From the NCBI RefSeq assembly GCF_008329715.1, contig NZ_VTSR01000008.1, positions 186,001-250,000 of the forward strand: DNA of 64,000 nt. Direction: 5' to 3'. Below the pieces are notes generated by a model. That model saw only the letters and a program-made list of their open reading frames with translations. It did not search any database and was not told where the DNA came from. This document shows, one piece after another, positions 25,515 through 32,386 of the stretch. A program made the translations under genes and the position numbers. The DNA is from Gimesia chilikensis (lineage in GTDB: Bacteria; Planctomycetota; Planctomycetia; Planctomycetales; Planctomycetaceae). Position 1 is the first letter of the stretch. Each line of letters opens with the position of its first letter.

Positions 25515-27980
25515 ATGACTGACCAACCCTATGAGAAACTAGGCGCCTTCTACCTCGGTAAAGAATACGATCTCCCCACCGGGTCGCTCACCGACAACCT
25601 CGTTCTGTATGACAGCAAAGACCTCACGACCCACGCGGTCTGTGTCGGCATGACGGGCAGTGGCAAGACGGGCCTCTGTCTCTCGCTGCTCGAAGAAGCC
25701 GCCATCGATGACATCCCCGTGATCGCCATCGACCCCAAGGGGGACCTCGGCAACCTGCTGCTCAATTTTCCCGATCTGAAACCGGCCGACTTCCGCCCCT
25801 GGATCGAAGAAAGCGAAGCCGTCCGCAAGGGGAAGACACCCGATGAATACGCCCGCGCAACCGCGGACCTCTGGAAGAAAGGCCTCGCCGACTGGCAGCA
25901 GGACGCCGACCGCATCGCCCGGCTCCGTGACGCCGTCGACATGGCCATCTACACCCCGGGCAGCAGCGCCGGCCTCCCCATCTCGGTCCTCAAATCGTTC
26001 GACGCCCCCAGCGATGCGGTCCTGAATGACAGCGACGCCCTGCGGGATCGGATCCTCTCCGCCGTCTCCGGACTGCTGGCCCTGCTCAAAATCGATGCCG
26101 ACCCGATCAACAGCCGCGAACATATTCTGATCTCCAATCTGCTCAGCCAGGCCTGGAAAGAAAAACGCAACCTCTCGGTCGCCAGCCTGATTCAGGAAAT
26201 CCAGGCGCCCCCCTTCGACAAGATCGGCTTCCTCGACCTGGAAACCTTCTACCCCGCCAAAGACCGCATGGCCCTCTCTCTGCAGTTGAACAACCTGCTC
26301 GCCTCCCCCGGCTTCGAAGCCTGGATGCAGGGCGAAGCACTCAATATCGCCAACCTGCTGACGACCCGCGCAGGCAAGCCGCGCATCTCGATCCTCTCCA
26401 TCGCCCACCTCTCGGATTCCGAGCGGATGTTCTTCGTCACCGTCCTGCTCAATGAAGTCCTGGCCTGGGTCCGCAGCCAGTCGGGAACGTCCAGCCTCCG
26501 CGCCATCCTCTACATGGATGAAGTCTACGGCTACTTCCCCCCGACCGCCAATCCCCCTTCCAAAACGCCCATGCTGACGCTGCTCAAACAGGCCCGCGCT
26601 TTCGGACTGGGCGTCGTCCTCTCCACCCAGAACCCCGTCGACCTCGACTACAAAGGGCTCTCCAATACAGGCACCTGGTTCATCGGTCGCCTGCAGACCG
26701 AGCGGGACAAGGCCCGCGTGCTGGACGGCCTGGAAAGCGCGTCGGGAACCGCAGGCAGCCAATTCCACCGTCAGCAGATGGAAGCCATCCTCTCCGACCT
26801 CGGTAGCCGCGTCTTCCTGTTGCACAACGTTCATGAAGATGCCCCCGTCGTCTTCCACACCCGCTGGGCCCTCTCGTACCTCCGTGGCCCCCTGACACGC
26901 ACACAGATCCAGACGCTCATGGATCCCCGCAAACAGGCGCTCGCCGACGAAACGCTAACCACGGTCACCAGCGCCCCGGGCACCACCGAACCCACTACAG
27001 CCGCCGAGCCCGATCAGCCACCGTTGATTCCCCCCGACATCAAACAACGCGTCTTCCGCGCCTCCAGCATGCTCCCCCAGGGCAGCAGACTGGTCTACCG
27101 GCCCGGCGTGCTCGGCCTGGCGAAGCTCCGCTATGCCGATGCCAAATCGAAAGTTGACCTCTGGCAGGATGTCGCTCTGTTGATCTCCCTCACCGGCGAT
27201 GTCCCCGAGAGCCTCTGGGAAGAGGCCACTCCCATCCCCGTCGGCGATCTCGACTACCAGGACCAGCCTGCAGACCAGGCCTGTTTCTCTGGTGTCGACA
27301 CCACTCTGACTCGCAAAAAACAATACGGCACCTGGGAAAAAGATCTGAAGAACTACCTCTACCAGGAACGACCGCTGAAACTCTGGTTCAGCGCCGATCC
27401 CAAACTCTATTCCGATCCGGACGAAACCGAAGCCGACTTCCGCGCCCGGCTCAAACTGCTCCTGCGCGAAGAACGCGATCTGCAGATCGAAAAACTCCGC
27501 GCGAAATACGCTTCCAAACTTGAGACCATCCAGAACCGCATTCGCACCGCGGAAGAACGCGTTGCCCGCGAAGAGTCCCAGTACAGCGACAAAAAAATGA
27601 GCTCCTTCCTCTCCATCGGCACCACCATCTTCGGAGCCATCATGGGTCGTAAAATCGCCAGCGCGACGAACGTCCGCAAAGCCTCCACCGCGGCCCGCAG
27701 CGTCGGTCGCGCCGCAAAGGAATACGACGACATCGAACGCGCCCAGGAAGCCCTCAAAGTCCAGCAGCAGAAATACGAGGAACTCGAGGCCGAGTTCCAG
27801 CAGGAACTGGATGAGCTCGAAGCCCCCATCCGTCCCGAGGACCTCGAAATCGAAGAGTACCTCGTCCGCCCCCGCAAATCCGATCTGATGATCAACGAAG
27901 TCGCCTTCACCTGGCTCCCCTGGTCCGTCGACGAAGCCACCGGCATCAGCGAACCCCTCTACCAAAGGGACGTCCGTTAG
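25515..27980 (+). CDS. HerA/FtsK-like P-loop ATPase (DUF87-type)
   Basis: An 821-residue protein of the helicase HerA-like group. Walker A is GMTGSGKTG (~residues 46-54) and a second conserved stretch is [14 protein letters not shown] (~residues 72-85). A Walker B-like [12 protein letters not shown] (~334-345) and an arginine-finger-like region [20 protein letters not shown] complete the core. The last 250 residues include a long charged coiled coil ([16 protein letters not shown] onward). No nuclease (NurA-type) gene lies next to it, so a DNA-repair role is not supported by context. Third codon positions are strikingly rich in C, and the gene is more G+C-rich than its neighbours, which may reflect strong expression or transfer. 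Confidence 0.8.
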   Translation: MTDQPYEKLGAFYLGKEYDLPTGSLTDNLVLYDSKDLTTHAVCVGMTGSGKTGLCLSLLEEAAIDDIPVIAIDPKGDLGNLLLNFPDLKPADFRPWIEESEAVRKGKTPDEYARATADLWKKGLADWQQDADRIARLRDAVDMAIYTPGSSAGLPISVLKSFDAPSDAVLNDSDALRDRILSAVSGLLALLKIDADPINSREHILISNLLSQAWKEKRNLSVASLIQEIQAPPFDKIGFLDLETFYPAKDRMALSLQLNNLLASPGFEAWMQGEALNIANLLTTRAGKPRISILSIAHLSDSERMFFVTVLLNEVLAWVRSQSGTSSLRAILYMDEVYGYFPPTANPPSKTPMLTLLKQARAFGLGVVLSTQNPVDLDYKGLSNTGTWFIGRLQTERDKARVLDGLESASGTAGSQFHRQQMEAILSDLGSRVFLLHNVHEDAPVVFHTRWALSYLRGPLTRTQIQTLMDPRKQALADETLTTVTSAPGTTEPTTAAEPDQPPLIPPDIKQRVFRASSMLPQGSRLVYRPGVLGLAKLRYADAKSKVDLWQDVALLISLTGDVPESLWEEATPIPVGDLDYQDQPADQACFSGVDTTLTRKKQYGTWEKDLKNYLYQERPLKLWFSADPKLYSDPDETEADFRARLKLLLREERDLQIEKLRAKYASKLETIQNRIRTAEERVAREESQYSDKKMSSFLSIGTTIFGAIMGRKIASATNVRKASTAARSVGRAAKEYDDIERAQEALKVQQQKYEELEAEFQQELDELEAPIRPEDLEIEEYLVRPRKSDLMINEVAFTWLPWSVDEATGISEPLYQRDVR

Positions 27981-28447
27981 GCGCCCCCGTCAGTCGGCTT
28001 GAGAACAACCTCACGATTTCCAGTTCCCTTCTGTTCCATTTCCCTGAACAGTTTGACCTTGATCGGCTCTTCCCGAACCGTAATTTATCGCAATTGTGCT
28101 TCGCGCGCGAGGCGGACGATGCGAGCACTGGAACACGACGCACCTGTGACTCAGATTCACCTGAATCGCCGTCGATTTTTCCAGTTTTTCACCAGCACAA
28201 ACGGAACCGGTTCCCGATGACTCGTAGTATTTCAAATCATTTCGGAGCACTTTCAGAGCATTTCGCGCGACACTCACCAGCAACTCCCCCCCTTTCAAAT
28301 CAGAATCAAAGCACAATTCCCCTTGACCCCCACACGCCATTCAACAAGATCACACAACATGACAACAAACAGCAAGCACCGTTTCTCGCCAGGCCAGGAA
28401 TGAACAGCAGCCGAAGCAATCCACAACCGAGCCCCCCACCCCAAACC
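27981..28447. other. Non-coding stretch before the REP/RAYT region
   Basis: Several short frames on both strands overlap here, none with a credible ribosome site or composition. The composition drops from the G+C-rich ATPase gene to ordinary A+T content. It marks the left edge of the accessory island. Confidence 0.4.
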
Positions 28448-28483
28448 GTAGGGGCGGACCCATGTGTCCGCCCGCCTGGCGAC
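28448..28483 (+). repeat. REP palindrome copy 1
   Basis: A 36-base unit beginning GTAGGGGCGGACCCATG and ending GCCTGGCGAC. It holds an imperfect hairpin: GGGGCGGACCC against GTCCGCCCGC around ATG. It is identical over all 36 bases to the copy at 29264-29299 and, over 28 bases, inverted relative to 28728-28755. It has the form of a REP element served by a RAYT transposase. Confidence 0.85.
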
Positions 28484-28652
28484 TGTGGCTGCAATACAGA
28501 CTCCCAAAGGAACCCCAACCAGCGACCAAACGAACCATTTTACGAAAAAGAAACTCACCCCTGTAGCTGAAAATCGTTAAGCTAAACAGAAAGAGTTTGT
28601 AAAAGCAGTATTAAAACCCAGTATTCGACTCCGGACACGTTTTCTGTCTCCG
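28448..28652 (+). repeat. ~200-bp imperfect repeat, copy A
   Basis: Beyond the REP core, this stretch keeps recognisable similarity to 29264-29457. Shared blocks include AGGAACCCCA, TTTACGAAAAAGAAAC, AGCTGAAAATCGTTAAGC and a GTATTCG block near the end, separated by small indels. So the RAYT gene lies between two diverged copies of a long unit. Whether this is a mobile unit or an old duplication is not clear. Confidence 0.7.
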
Positions 28653-28727
28653 CGCAATAACCTGCCGGAAAAACTTTCAAAGGGACCACAAAACGTCTGT
28701 GCCAGAGATAAAAGCAACGCCAACCCC

Positions 28728-28755
28728 GCGGGCGGACACATGGGTCCGCCCCTAC
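28728..28755 (-). repeat. REP palindrome copy 3 (inverted)
   Basis: The reverse complement matches the first 28 bases of the other two REP copies (GTAGGGGCGGACCCATGTGT, then CCGCCCGC). It then diverges. The TAG stop codon of the RAYT gene (28754-28752) is the GTAG end of this element. Confidence 0.85.
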
Positions 28756-29249
28756 ATGAAATATTTATCTTTCCCCCAGTTCCCGGGATTCGTTTTGATG
28801 TATTCTGTAATCTCGTGATACGCCTCTTCGTCACGAATAATGTGCTCGTAATAACTGCGTTGCCATAAACGTTTCAGAAATGCCTGCCAGTCCTGTTGTC
28901 TGACACCTTGCAGATACTCGTTTGTGGTCATTGTCTTGAACCACTGCATACATATAGCTACGGATGGAGAAGACGCTTCTGTTTCAACTTGATGATCAAT
29001 CTGAATGATCCCATGAATATGGTTGGGCATTACGACCATTTCATGCAGTATGATCTGTGGATATTTCTCGTTCAGTTTCATCCACAATCGTTGAACCATT
29101 TTACCAGCTTGATTGGGAAACATGTTTCCGTCTTGAATGGTTCCGAACAGACATAGAGAGTGCTGAGTACAACTCGTCAGGAAGTAAAACCCCGACTGTG
29201 AATAATCATACCCCGCTAATCGAATCACCTTCCGGCGAGGCACGTTCAT
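28752..29249 (-). CDS. REP-associated tyrosine transposase (RAYT)
   Basis: A 165-residue single-strand transposase of the IS200/IS605-related Y1 HUH family. The start of the fold, PRRKVIRLAGYDYSQSGFYF, is typical of the family. The HUH motif is in MPNHIHGII, where two His residues bind the metal. The tail YYEHIIRDEEAYHEITEYI has the tyrosines of the Y1 helix, and NPGNW follows. RAYTs mobilise or maintain REP palindromes and are usually domesticated single-copy genes. Two inverted REPs frame this gene and one supplies its stop codon. Starts at 29249, 29261 or 29279 are in frame; I take 29249 because it puts the conserved RRK near the N-terminus, but the ribosome site is weak. Confidence 0.9.
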   Translation of the reverse strand: MNVPRRKVIRLAGYDYSQSGFYFLTSCTQHSLCLFGTIQDGNMFPNQAGKMVQRLWMKLNEKYPQIILHEMVVMPNHIHGIIQIDHQVETEASSPSVAICMQWFKTMTTNEYLQGVRQQDWQAFLKRLWQRSYYEHIIRDEEAYHEITEYIKTNPGNWGKDKYFM

Positions 29250-29263
29250 ATTCACATCCATAC

Positions 29264-29299
29264 GTAGGGGCGGACCCATGTGTCCGCCCGCCTGGCGAC
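29264..29299 (+). repeat. REP palindrome copy 2
   Basis: Identical to 28448-28483 across 36 bases. It lies just upstream of the RAYT start codon on the minus strand. If the earliest in-frame ATG (29279) were used, the first codons of the transposase would be read from within this palindrome. Confidence 0.85.
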
Positions 29300-29457
29300 T
29301 GAGATTTCAATGCAGGCTCCCCAAGGAACCCCAGCCAGTTACTTTACGAAAAAGAAACCCAACTCTATAGCTGAAAATCGTTAAGCAGAAAGGAGGCGGC
29401 TTGCGGAAGAAGTCTTCAAAACCACGTATTCGGTTCCTGCCACCTTTTTCATCTCCG
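29264..29457 (+). repeat. ~200-bp imperfect repeat, copy B
   Basis: Second, shorter copy of the unit at 28448-28652, in the same orientation. The shared blocks are the REP core, AAGGAACCCCA, TTTACGAAAAAGAAAC, AGCTGAAAATCGTTAAGC and GTATTCGGTTCC near the end. Copy B ends next to the 3' end of the gene at 29467-29811. Confidence 0.7.
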
Positions 29458-29466
29458 AATAGATCC

Positions 29467-29811
29467 TTAGTCGTCGATCCCGGTGTCTTCAGTGCCCACA
29501 CCGAAGCCGTGAGGGTGGGACGACGGCACTTCCAGTACGTGCTTCCAATGTTGGATGAAGGTTTCCCCGTGCTCTGTTTCCAGGCGTTGCTTCTCCTCCT
29601 CCACACGCTTCAACACCTCCGGCCACCAGGTGGAATTGAGATAGGCCACGCGGCGGTCGTGTTCTTCGACAGAGATCCCCTCCTCATCAGGATCCAGCCC
29701 TTCCTGCTCAAAATTCATGTCCCGCCAATGATCGCCGGGGTGGGGAACAAACCCTTGCGTGTCATGAGGAAACTGGTGGTTATATGAATCCATGTGAGAC
29801 TTGTGAAACAT
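29467..29811 (-). CDS. Hypothetical protein in the accessory island
   Basis: A 114-residue acidic, soluble protein with no recognised family. It is rich in His, Asp, Glu and Trp: HPGDHWRDMNFEQEGLDPDE, and WWPEVLKRVEEEKQRLETEH as a helix. I set the start at ATG 29811 because AGGAGAGG lies directly upstream; the frame is open for another 129 codons up to 30198, but that part runs through a palindromic repeat and is probably not coding. It sits between the RAYT repeat copy and the palindromic repeat at 29945. Confidence 0.6.
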   Translation of the reverse strand: MFHKSHMDSYNHQFPHDTQGFVPHPGDHWRDMNFEQEGLDPDEEGISVEEHDRRVAYLNSTWWPEVLKRVEEEKQRLETEHGETFIQHWKHVLEVPSSHPHGFGVGTEDTGIDD

Positions 29812-29944
29812 CGGAACCTCTCCTGTGCAATCCAGAATGCGAATCGAAGTAAAGTGCCTCACTCTATTGGAATCTTCTGCTCCAAAGTCTTCAATACTGA
29901 ATGCCTGGTAGATCCGAAGAATTTCCGATGCAGAGTTGAGAAAA

Positions 29945-30002
29945 GGGAAGAATAAAGGGGTCCGGAATCTATAATAAAAGAGTCCGACACCTTTTACTGT
30001 CC
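29945..30002 (+). repeat. Palindromic repeat family 2, copy 1
   Basis: A 58-base unit: GGGAAGAATAAAGGGGTCCG, then GAATCTATAATAAAAGAGTC, then a CGACACCTTTTACTGTCC end. Its two arms are roughly complementary. It matches 30627-30684 with only a handful of substitutions. The end ACTGTCC gives GGACAGTAA on the minus strand, a ready stop codon. Confidence 0.8.
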
Positions 30003-30122
30003 GAATTCGTGGATTGCATGGCAAGAAGGTTTCTGGAGCGCGATTACGAAACCGAGCAGGAACGAATCTGGTTTGCCTGTCGATTCTGTTAGTATTCGTG
30101 ACTTTTTGGAAAGGCTGATTTG

Positions 30123-30599
30123 ATGAGTTATGTACTCGAAGGAATAGTTTTCCCCAAAAACGAGTCTGAGGTTCGAGTGACCATCCCTGACAGTACAATT
30201 GACTTCGATCAGTTAGCTCTTGATGACAACATCGTTATTTTAGCTCGACCGGGCAGACCGCAGTTCGATGAAGCCGTGTGTGAAGTTGCCGTTGATATCT
30301 CTAAAGTATTTGGTGAAGCAATGGTCGTTCGGTGGGATGATCGCATTGGTTTTAGAGAGAGCCGTGTTTACCGTGGCGGGAATCTCACGCATAGTTTCTC
30401 TGTTGACAATGAACTTTATGTAATGCTTGATGATGATGGGATGCCACTGCGAGATGGAGATATCTTTGAAGAATCAGAGCTTGATGAATATGAAGATGAC
30501 GAGTTTGAGGTGTATCAGAATGCACTTGAGCTAGGTTGTGAAAACGCTGGTTTCTGCAGCTGGGTTGCACTTCATAGTTTCATTCAACGACAGGGATAG
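30123..30599 (+). CDS. Acidic hypothetical protein
   Basis: A 158-residue soluble protein with a beta-rich N-terminal half (SYVLEGIVFPKNESEVRVTI) and an acidic stretch late in the chain (EESELDEYEDDEFEV). There is no signal peptide, membrane span or known motif. The size and acidity resemble many immunity-type proteins, but I do not recognise a specific family and no toxin is adjacent. ATG 30123 follows a TTG; GGAAAGG lies upstream. It is the only plus-strand gene of the island, and copies of the palindromic repeat flank both sides. Confidence 0.6.
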   Translation: MSYVLEGIVFPKNESEVRVTIPDSTIDFDQLALDDNIVILARPGRPQFDEAVCEVAVDISKVFGEAMVVRWDDRIGFRESRVYRGGNLTHSFSVDNELYVMLDDDGMPLRDGDIFEESELDEYEDDEFEVYQNALELGCENAGFCSWVALHSFIQRQG

Positions 30600-30626
30600 A
30601 GTTACTTTCTCGTTTTGGGAGACGAG

Positions 30627-30684
30627 GGAAGAATAAAGGAGTCCGGAATCTATAATAAAAGAGCCCGACAACTTTTACTGTCCT
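30627..30684 (+). repeat. Palindromic repeat family 2, copy 2
   Basis: Near-identical to 29945-30002. The TAA stop codon of the minus-strand gene at 30675-31430 lies inside it (GGACAGTAA), so the repeat has replaced or formed the 3' end of that gene. Confidence 0.8.
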
Positions 30685-31430
30685 TTTCCCGTATTGTCCG
30701 GTTCTTCCGCTTTCTGTTCTTTCTTGCCTCCGGGCAGCATTTCGACGATCCGGTTGCGGATTGCTTTGACACCACGTTTGGTGAGTTCGCTGCCGGCTTC
30801 TTTTGGGGAAATACGAACTGTACGTTCTTCGACAATATCATCAGAGGAACCGGGCACACTGTCTGGCCCCCACGAACGTACGACGATCTCAGAACTTAAC
30901 AACTCCTTGTCCACCCGCAGCACAATGGGTCGTTGCCACGCGTCGAGATCGCGTAGCATGCCTGGCATCGGATCCTTATCTTTTTTGTCTTGGATTTGCT
31001 GCATAAACGTATCAGCCAACTGTTTCACCTGGGAACGCGTCTCATTAACACGTCGTTCCTGATCTGCTCTGTGTTGTTTTTCACTCCGATAATGGAGATA
31101 CCCAGGAAGCATCACGCATCCGGCCAGCAAGAATAATACAATCCACTTCAGGAATTCGAATTGTTTCGAATGGGTGGGCGTTGCTTCGTCCGTTTCCGAA
31201 CTGTCGGCAGACGAGTTTGCTACCACGGAATCTATGGCACGTTCCTGCATCCGTTTCTTGAACTGCTGTGAAGCCGTAGAGATCCCTTGCGTCAGGGCCA
31301 GATAGACAAATTCCAGGGTCGCGGCGAGGATTTTCGTTACCCATTCCAGAAGCAGTATACCTAATCCTTCCAGAATGGCTAAAAGAATGACCCCGACCAC
31401 GACCACGACAATAATAATGATGTATGTCAT
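30675..31430 (-). CDS. Two-span membrane protein of unknown function
   Basis: A 251-residue protein beginning with a strongly hydrophobic segment (TYIIIIVVVVVGVILLAI) that continues through a second hydrophobic patch. An amphipathic linker follows, then another span (~residues 93-112, WIVLFLLAGCVMLPGYLH), then a charged helical region and a basic C-terminus (MLPGGKKEQKAEEPDNTGKGQ minus the last residue is its tail). No family is recognised. The reading frame ends within the palindromic repeat, so the last residues may be new. The start ATG at 31430 has AGG close upstream. Confidence 0.6.
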   Translation of the reverse strand: MTYIIIIVVVVVGVILLAILEGLGILLLEWVTKILAATLEFVYLALTQGISTASQQFKKRMQERAIDSVVANSSADSSETDEATPTHSKQFEFLKWIVLFLLAGCVMLPGYLHYRSEKQHRADQERRVNETRSQVKQLADTFMQQIQDKKDKDPMPGMLRDLDAWQRPIVLRVDKELLSSEIVVRSWGPDSVPGSSDDIVEERTVRISPKEAGSELTKRGVKAIRNRIVEMLPGGKKEQKAEEPDNTGKGQ

Positions 31431-31490
31431 TAACCTGATTCAGTCTCTTGCGTGCAGGGCGACGAATTGCCAGAAAATGACAGTACCATT

Positions 31491-31515
31491 CGGACCTGAC
31501 ACCTTTTACTGTCTC
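31491..31515 (+). repeat. Palindromic repeat family 2, half copy
   Basis: CGGACCTGACACCTTTTACT then GTCTC. Only the right half of the family-2 unit is present. As at copy 2, the stop codon of the minus-strand gene here (31506-31892) falls within it (GACAGTAA). Confidence 0.6.
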
Positions 31516-31892
31516 TCTAGATAAGAATCCCATTTATCATTGGCAAATTGAATTCTCAAAACCTCAAGTCCCTCCAGAAAATGCGGATCAAACACCCCAT
31601 TTTCAACCACATGCGATAAACACTCACTATCTATAAATTGATCAACCTGTCTCAGGCTGCCTTCACGAACATTTACTATTAATGCATCAACAAAGCGCTT
31701 ACCCCACTCTTTTTCGAGTATCTGAATATTCGCGTCAAAATTATCTTCAGTAAAACACTGTGGTAACAAATAGATACTTTCCCAGGCAGCGAAATTGATA
31801 TCATTGCATAATGTAATTAAATCATGCAGTTCATAGACACCTTTAAAAGGTTCAAAGCTTTTTTGAATATCATTCCAGTTAAAAATTTTCAT
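31506..31892 (-). CDS. A+T-rich hypothetical protein
   Basis: A 128-residue soluble protein with no recognised family. It is acidic and rich in Asn, Phe, Leu and Ile (KIFNWNDIQKSFEPFKGVY at the start). One 60-base line sampled inside the gene (31741) has 21 G+C, against about 30 for typical genes nearby, which suggests recent transfer. GGAG precedes the ATG at 31892; a TTG two codons earlier is also open. The stop lies in a half copy of the palindromic repeat. A small-gene immunity or defence role is possible, but nothing in the sequence shows it. Confidence 0.6.
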   Translation of the reverse strand: MKIFNWNDIQKSFEPFKGVYELHDLITLCNDINFAAWESIYLLPQCFTEDNFDANIQILEKEWGKRFVDALIVNVREGSLRQVDQFIDSECLSHVVENGVFDPHFLEGLEVLRIQFANDKWDSYLERQ

Positions 31893-32034
31893 TTCCAAAT
31901 CTCCAACTCGAATTAATTCATTGTTGAGCCAACAGTTTCAAAGTTTATCTGTATCTTAATTGAAGCTTCATGCCAGATACCACTTTTATTATGGAGAGTG
32001 ATGACAGCAGAATGACAAACAGGCGGAACTCTAT

Positions 32035-32240
32035 CATTCCCCACAGACAAAACAACAGCGCAGCAGGTCCCGCTGCTCCAGCGGAACCTGCTCGGCTGAA
32101 AGTCTGCCTCTGACTGCTCTCCGGTTCGCCGCGGCTTACTTCACTACGAAGTTGATCAACCGGCCGGGAATCACGACTGCTTTCACAATCGTCTTGCCTT
32201 CCAGGTATTTGGCGATGGTCTCGTCCTGCTCCGCGGCCTG
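32035..32240. repeat. Duplicate of the leuS 3' end and downstream hairpin
   Basis: Aligns with 34155-34361 with about ten substitutions and one indel. It covers the downstream hairpin and the last ~35 codons of leuS. The two copies are direct repeats about 2.1 kb apart and enclose the sulfatase gene. Confidence 0.9.
32062..32092. terminator. leuS-type hairpin, duplicate copy
   Basis: Arms AGCAGGTCCCGCT and AGCGGAACCTGCT with a five-base loop. It is identical to the copy downstream of the intact leuS. No T run follows on the minus strand, so it may serve as a pause or RNA-end structure and not as a full terminator. Confidence 0.55.
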
Positions 32241-32293
32241 ATCGGCGTTGAGTGAAGAGAGGTTTCCATTACCTTGGGCACAACATCTTCAAC
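32136..32293 (-). pseudogene. leuS: leuS 3'-end remnant
   Basis: Reading the minus strand, the last 35 codons match leuS exactly in protein, ending in the same [13 protein letters not shown] tail and stop. Further upstream (to about 32293) similarity continues with deletions and a frameshift: VNGK-like and QxNG-like pieces can be aligned. It is a truncated copy and cannot be expressed as an enzyme. In the intact stretch six codons differ from the full leuS, and all six are silent third-position changes. Confidence 0.85.
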
Positions 32294-32306
32294 TATCCAG
32301 GGAAAT

Positions 32307-32361
32307 GAAAGGTGCCCGGAACCATTTCTGATATCGCGACTGGTTCCTGACACCCTCTTTT
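32307..32361 (+). repeat. Palindromic repeat family 2, copy 4
   Basis: GGTGCCCGGAACCA paired with TGGTTCCTGACACC around a 16-base loop, flanked by AAA on the left and CTCTTTTATCC on the right. It is more diverged than the copies at 29945 and 30627 but has the same arm design. It sits at the broken end of the leuS remnant, next to the sulfatase stop. Confidence 0.6.
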
Positions 32362-32386
32362 ATCCCGACGCTCACTGGAGAGTAAC

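Larger units (their letters stand above)
28728..29299. mobile_element. RAYT-REP element
   Basis: The transposase gene is bounded by a REP on each side in inverted orientation (28728-28755 and 29264-29299). There are no classical terminal inverted repeats, target-site duplication or DDE transposase, as expected of this family. The unit is complete in this window: the ORF is intact and its framing palindromes are well preserved. Confidence 0.8.
31893..32386. other. Intergenic stretch with a duplicated leuS tail
   Basis: About 490 bases between the A+T-rich gene and the sulfatase. The first 140 bases are A+T-rich and featureless. From ~32035 it copies the region downstream of leuS, then the leuS 3' end, then carries a palindromic repeat. 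The parts are entered separately. Confidence 0.7.

Noticed and set aside
25539..26858. 439-codon minus-strand open frame
   Set aside because: Lies entirely antisense to the HerA-like ATPase and results from its G+C-rich codons; no motif or ribosome site.
26955..27965. 336-codon minus-strand open frame
   Set aside because: Antisense shadow of the same ATPase gene, with Gly/Phe/Asp-rich repetitive composition.
28448..29299. REP copies as a CRISPR array
   Set aside because: Only three copies, unevenly spaced, in both orientations and with no cas genes; they fit REP elements.
29812..30198. N-terminal extension of the 114-residue hypothetical gene
   Set aside because: Runs across a palindromic repeat and adds basic, unlikely sequence; AGGAGAGG supports the ATG at 29811.
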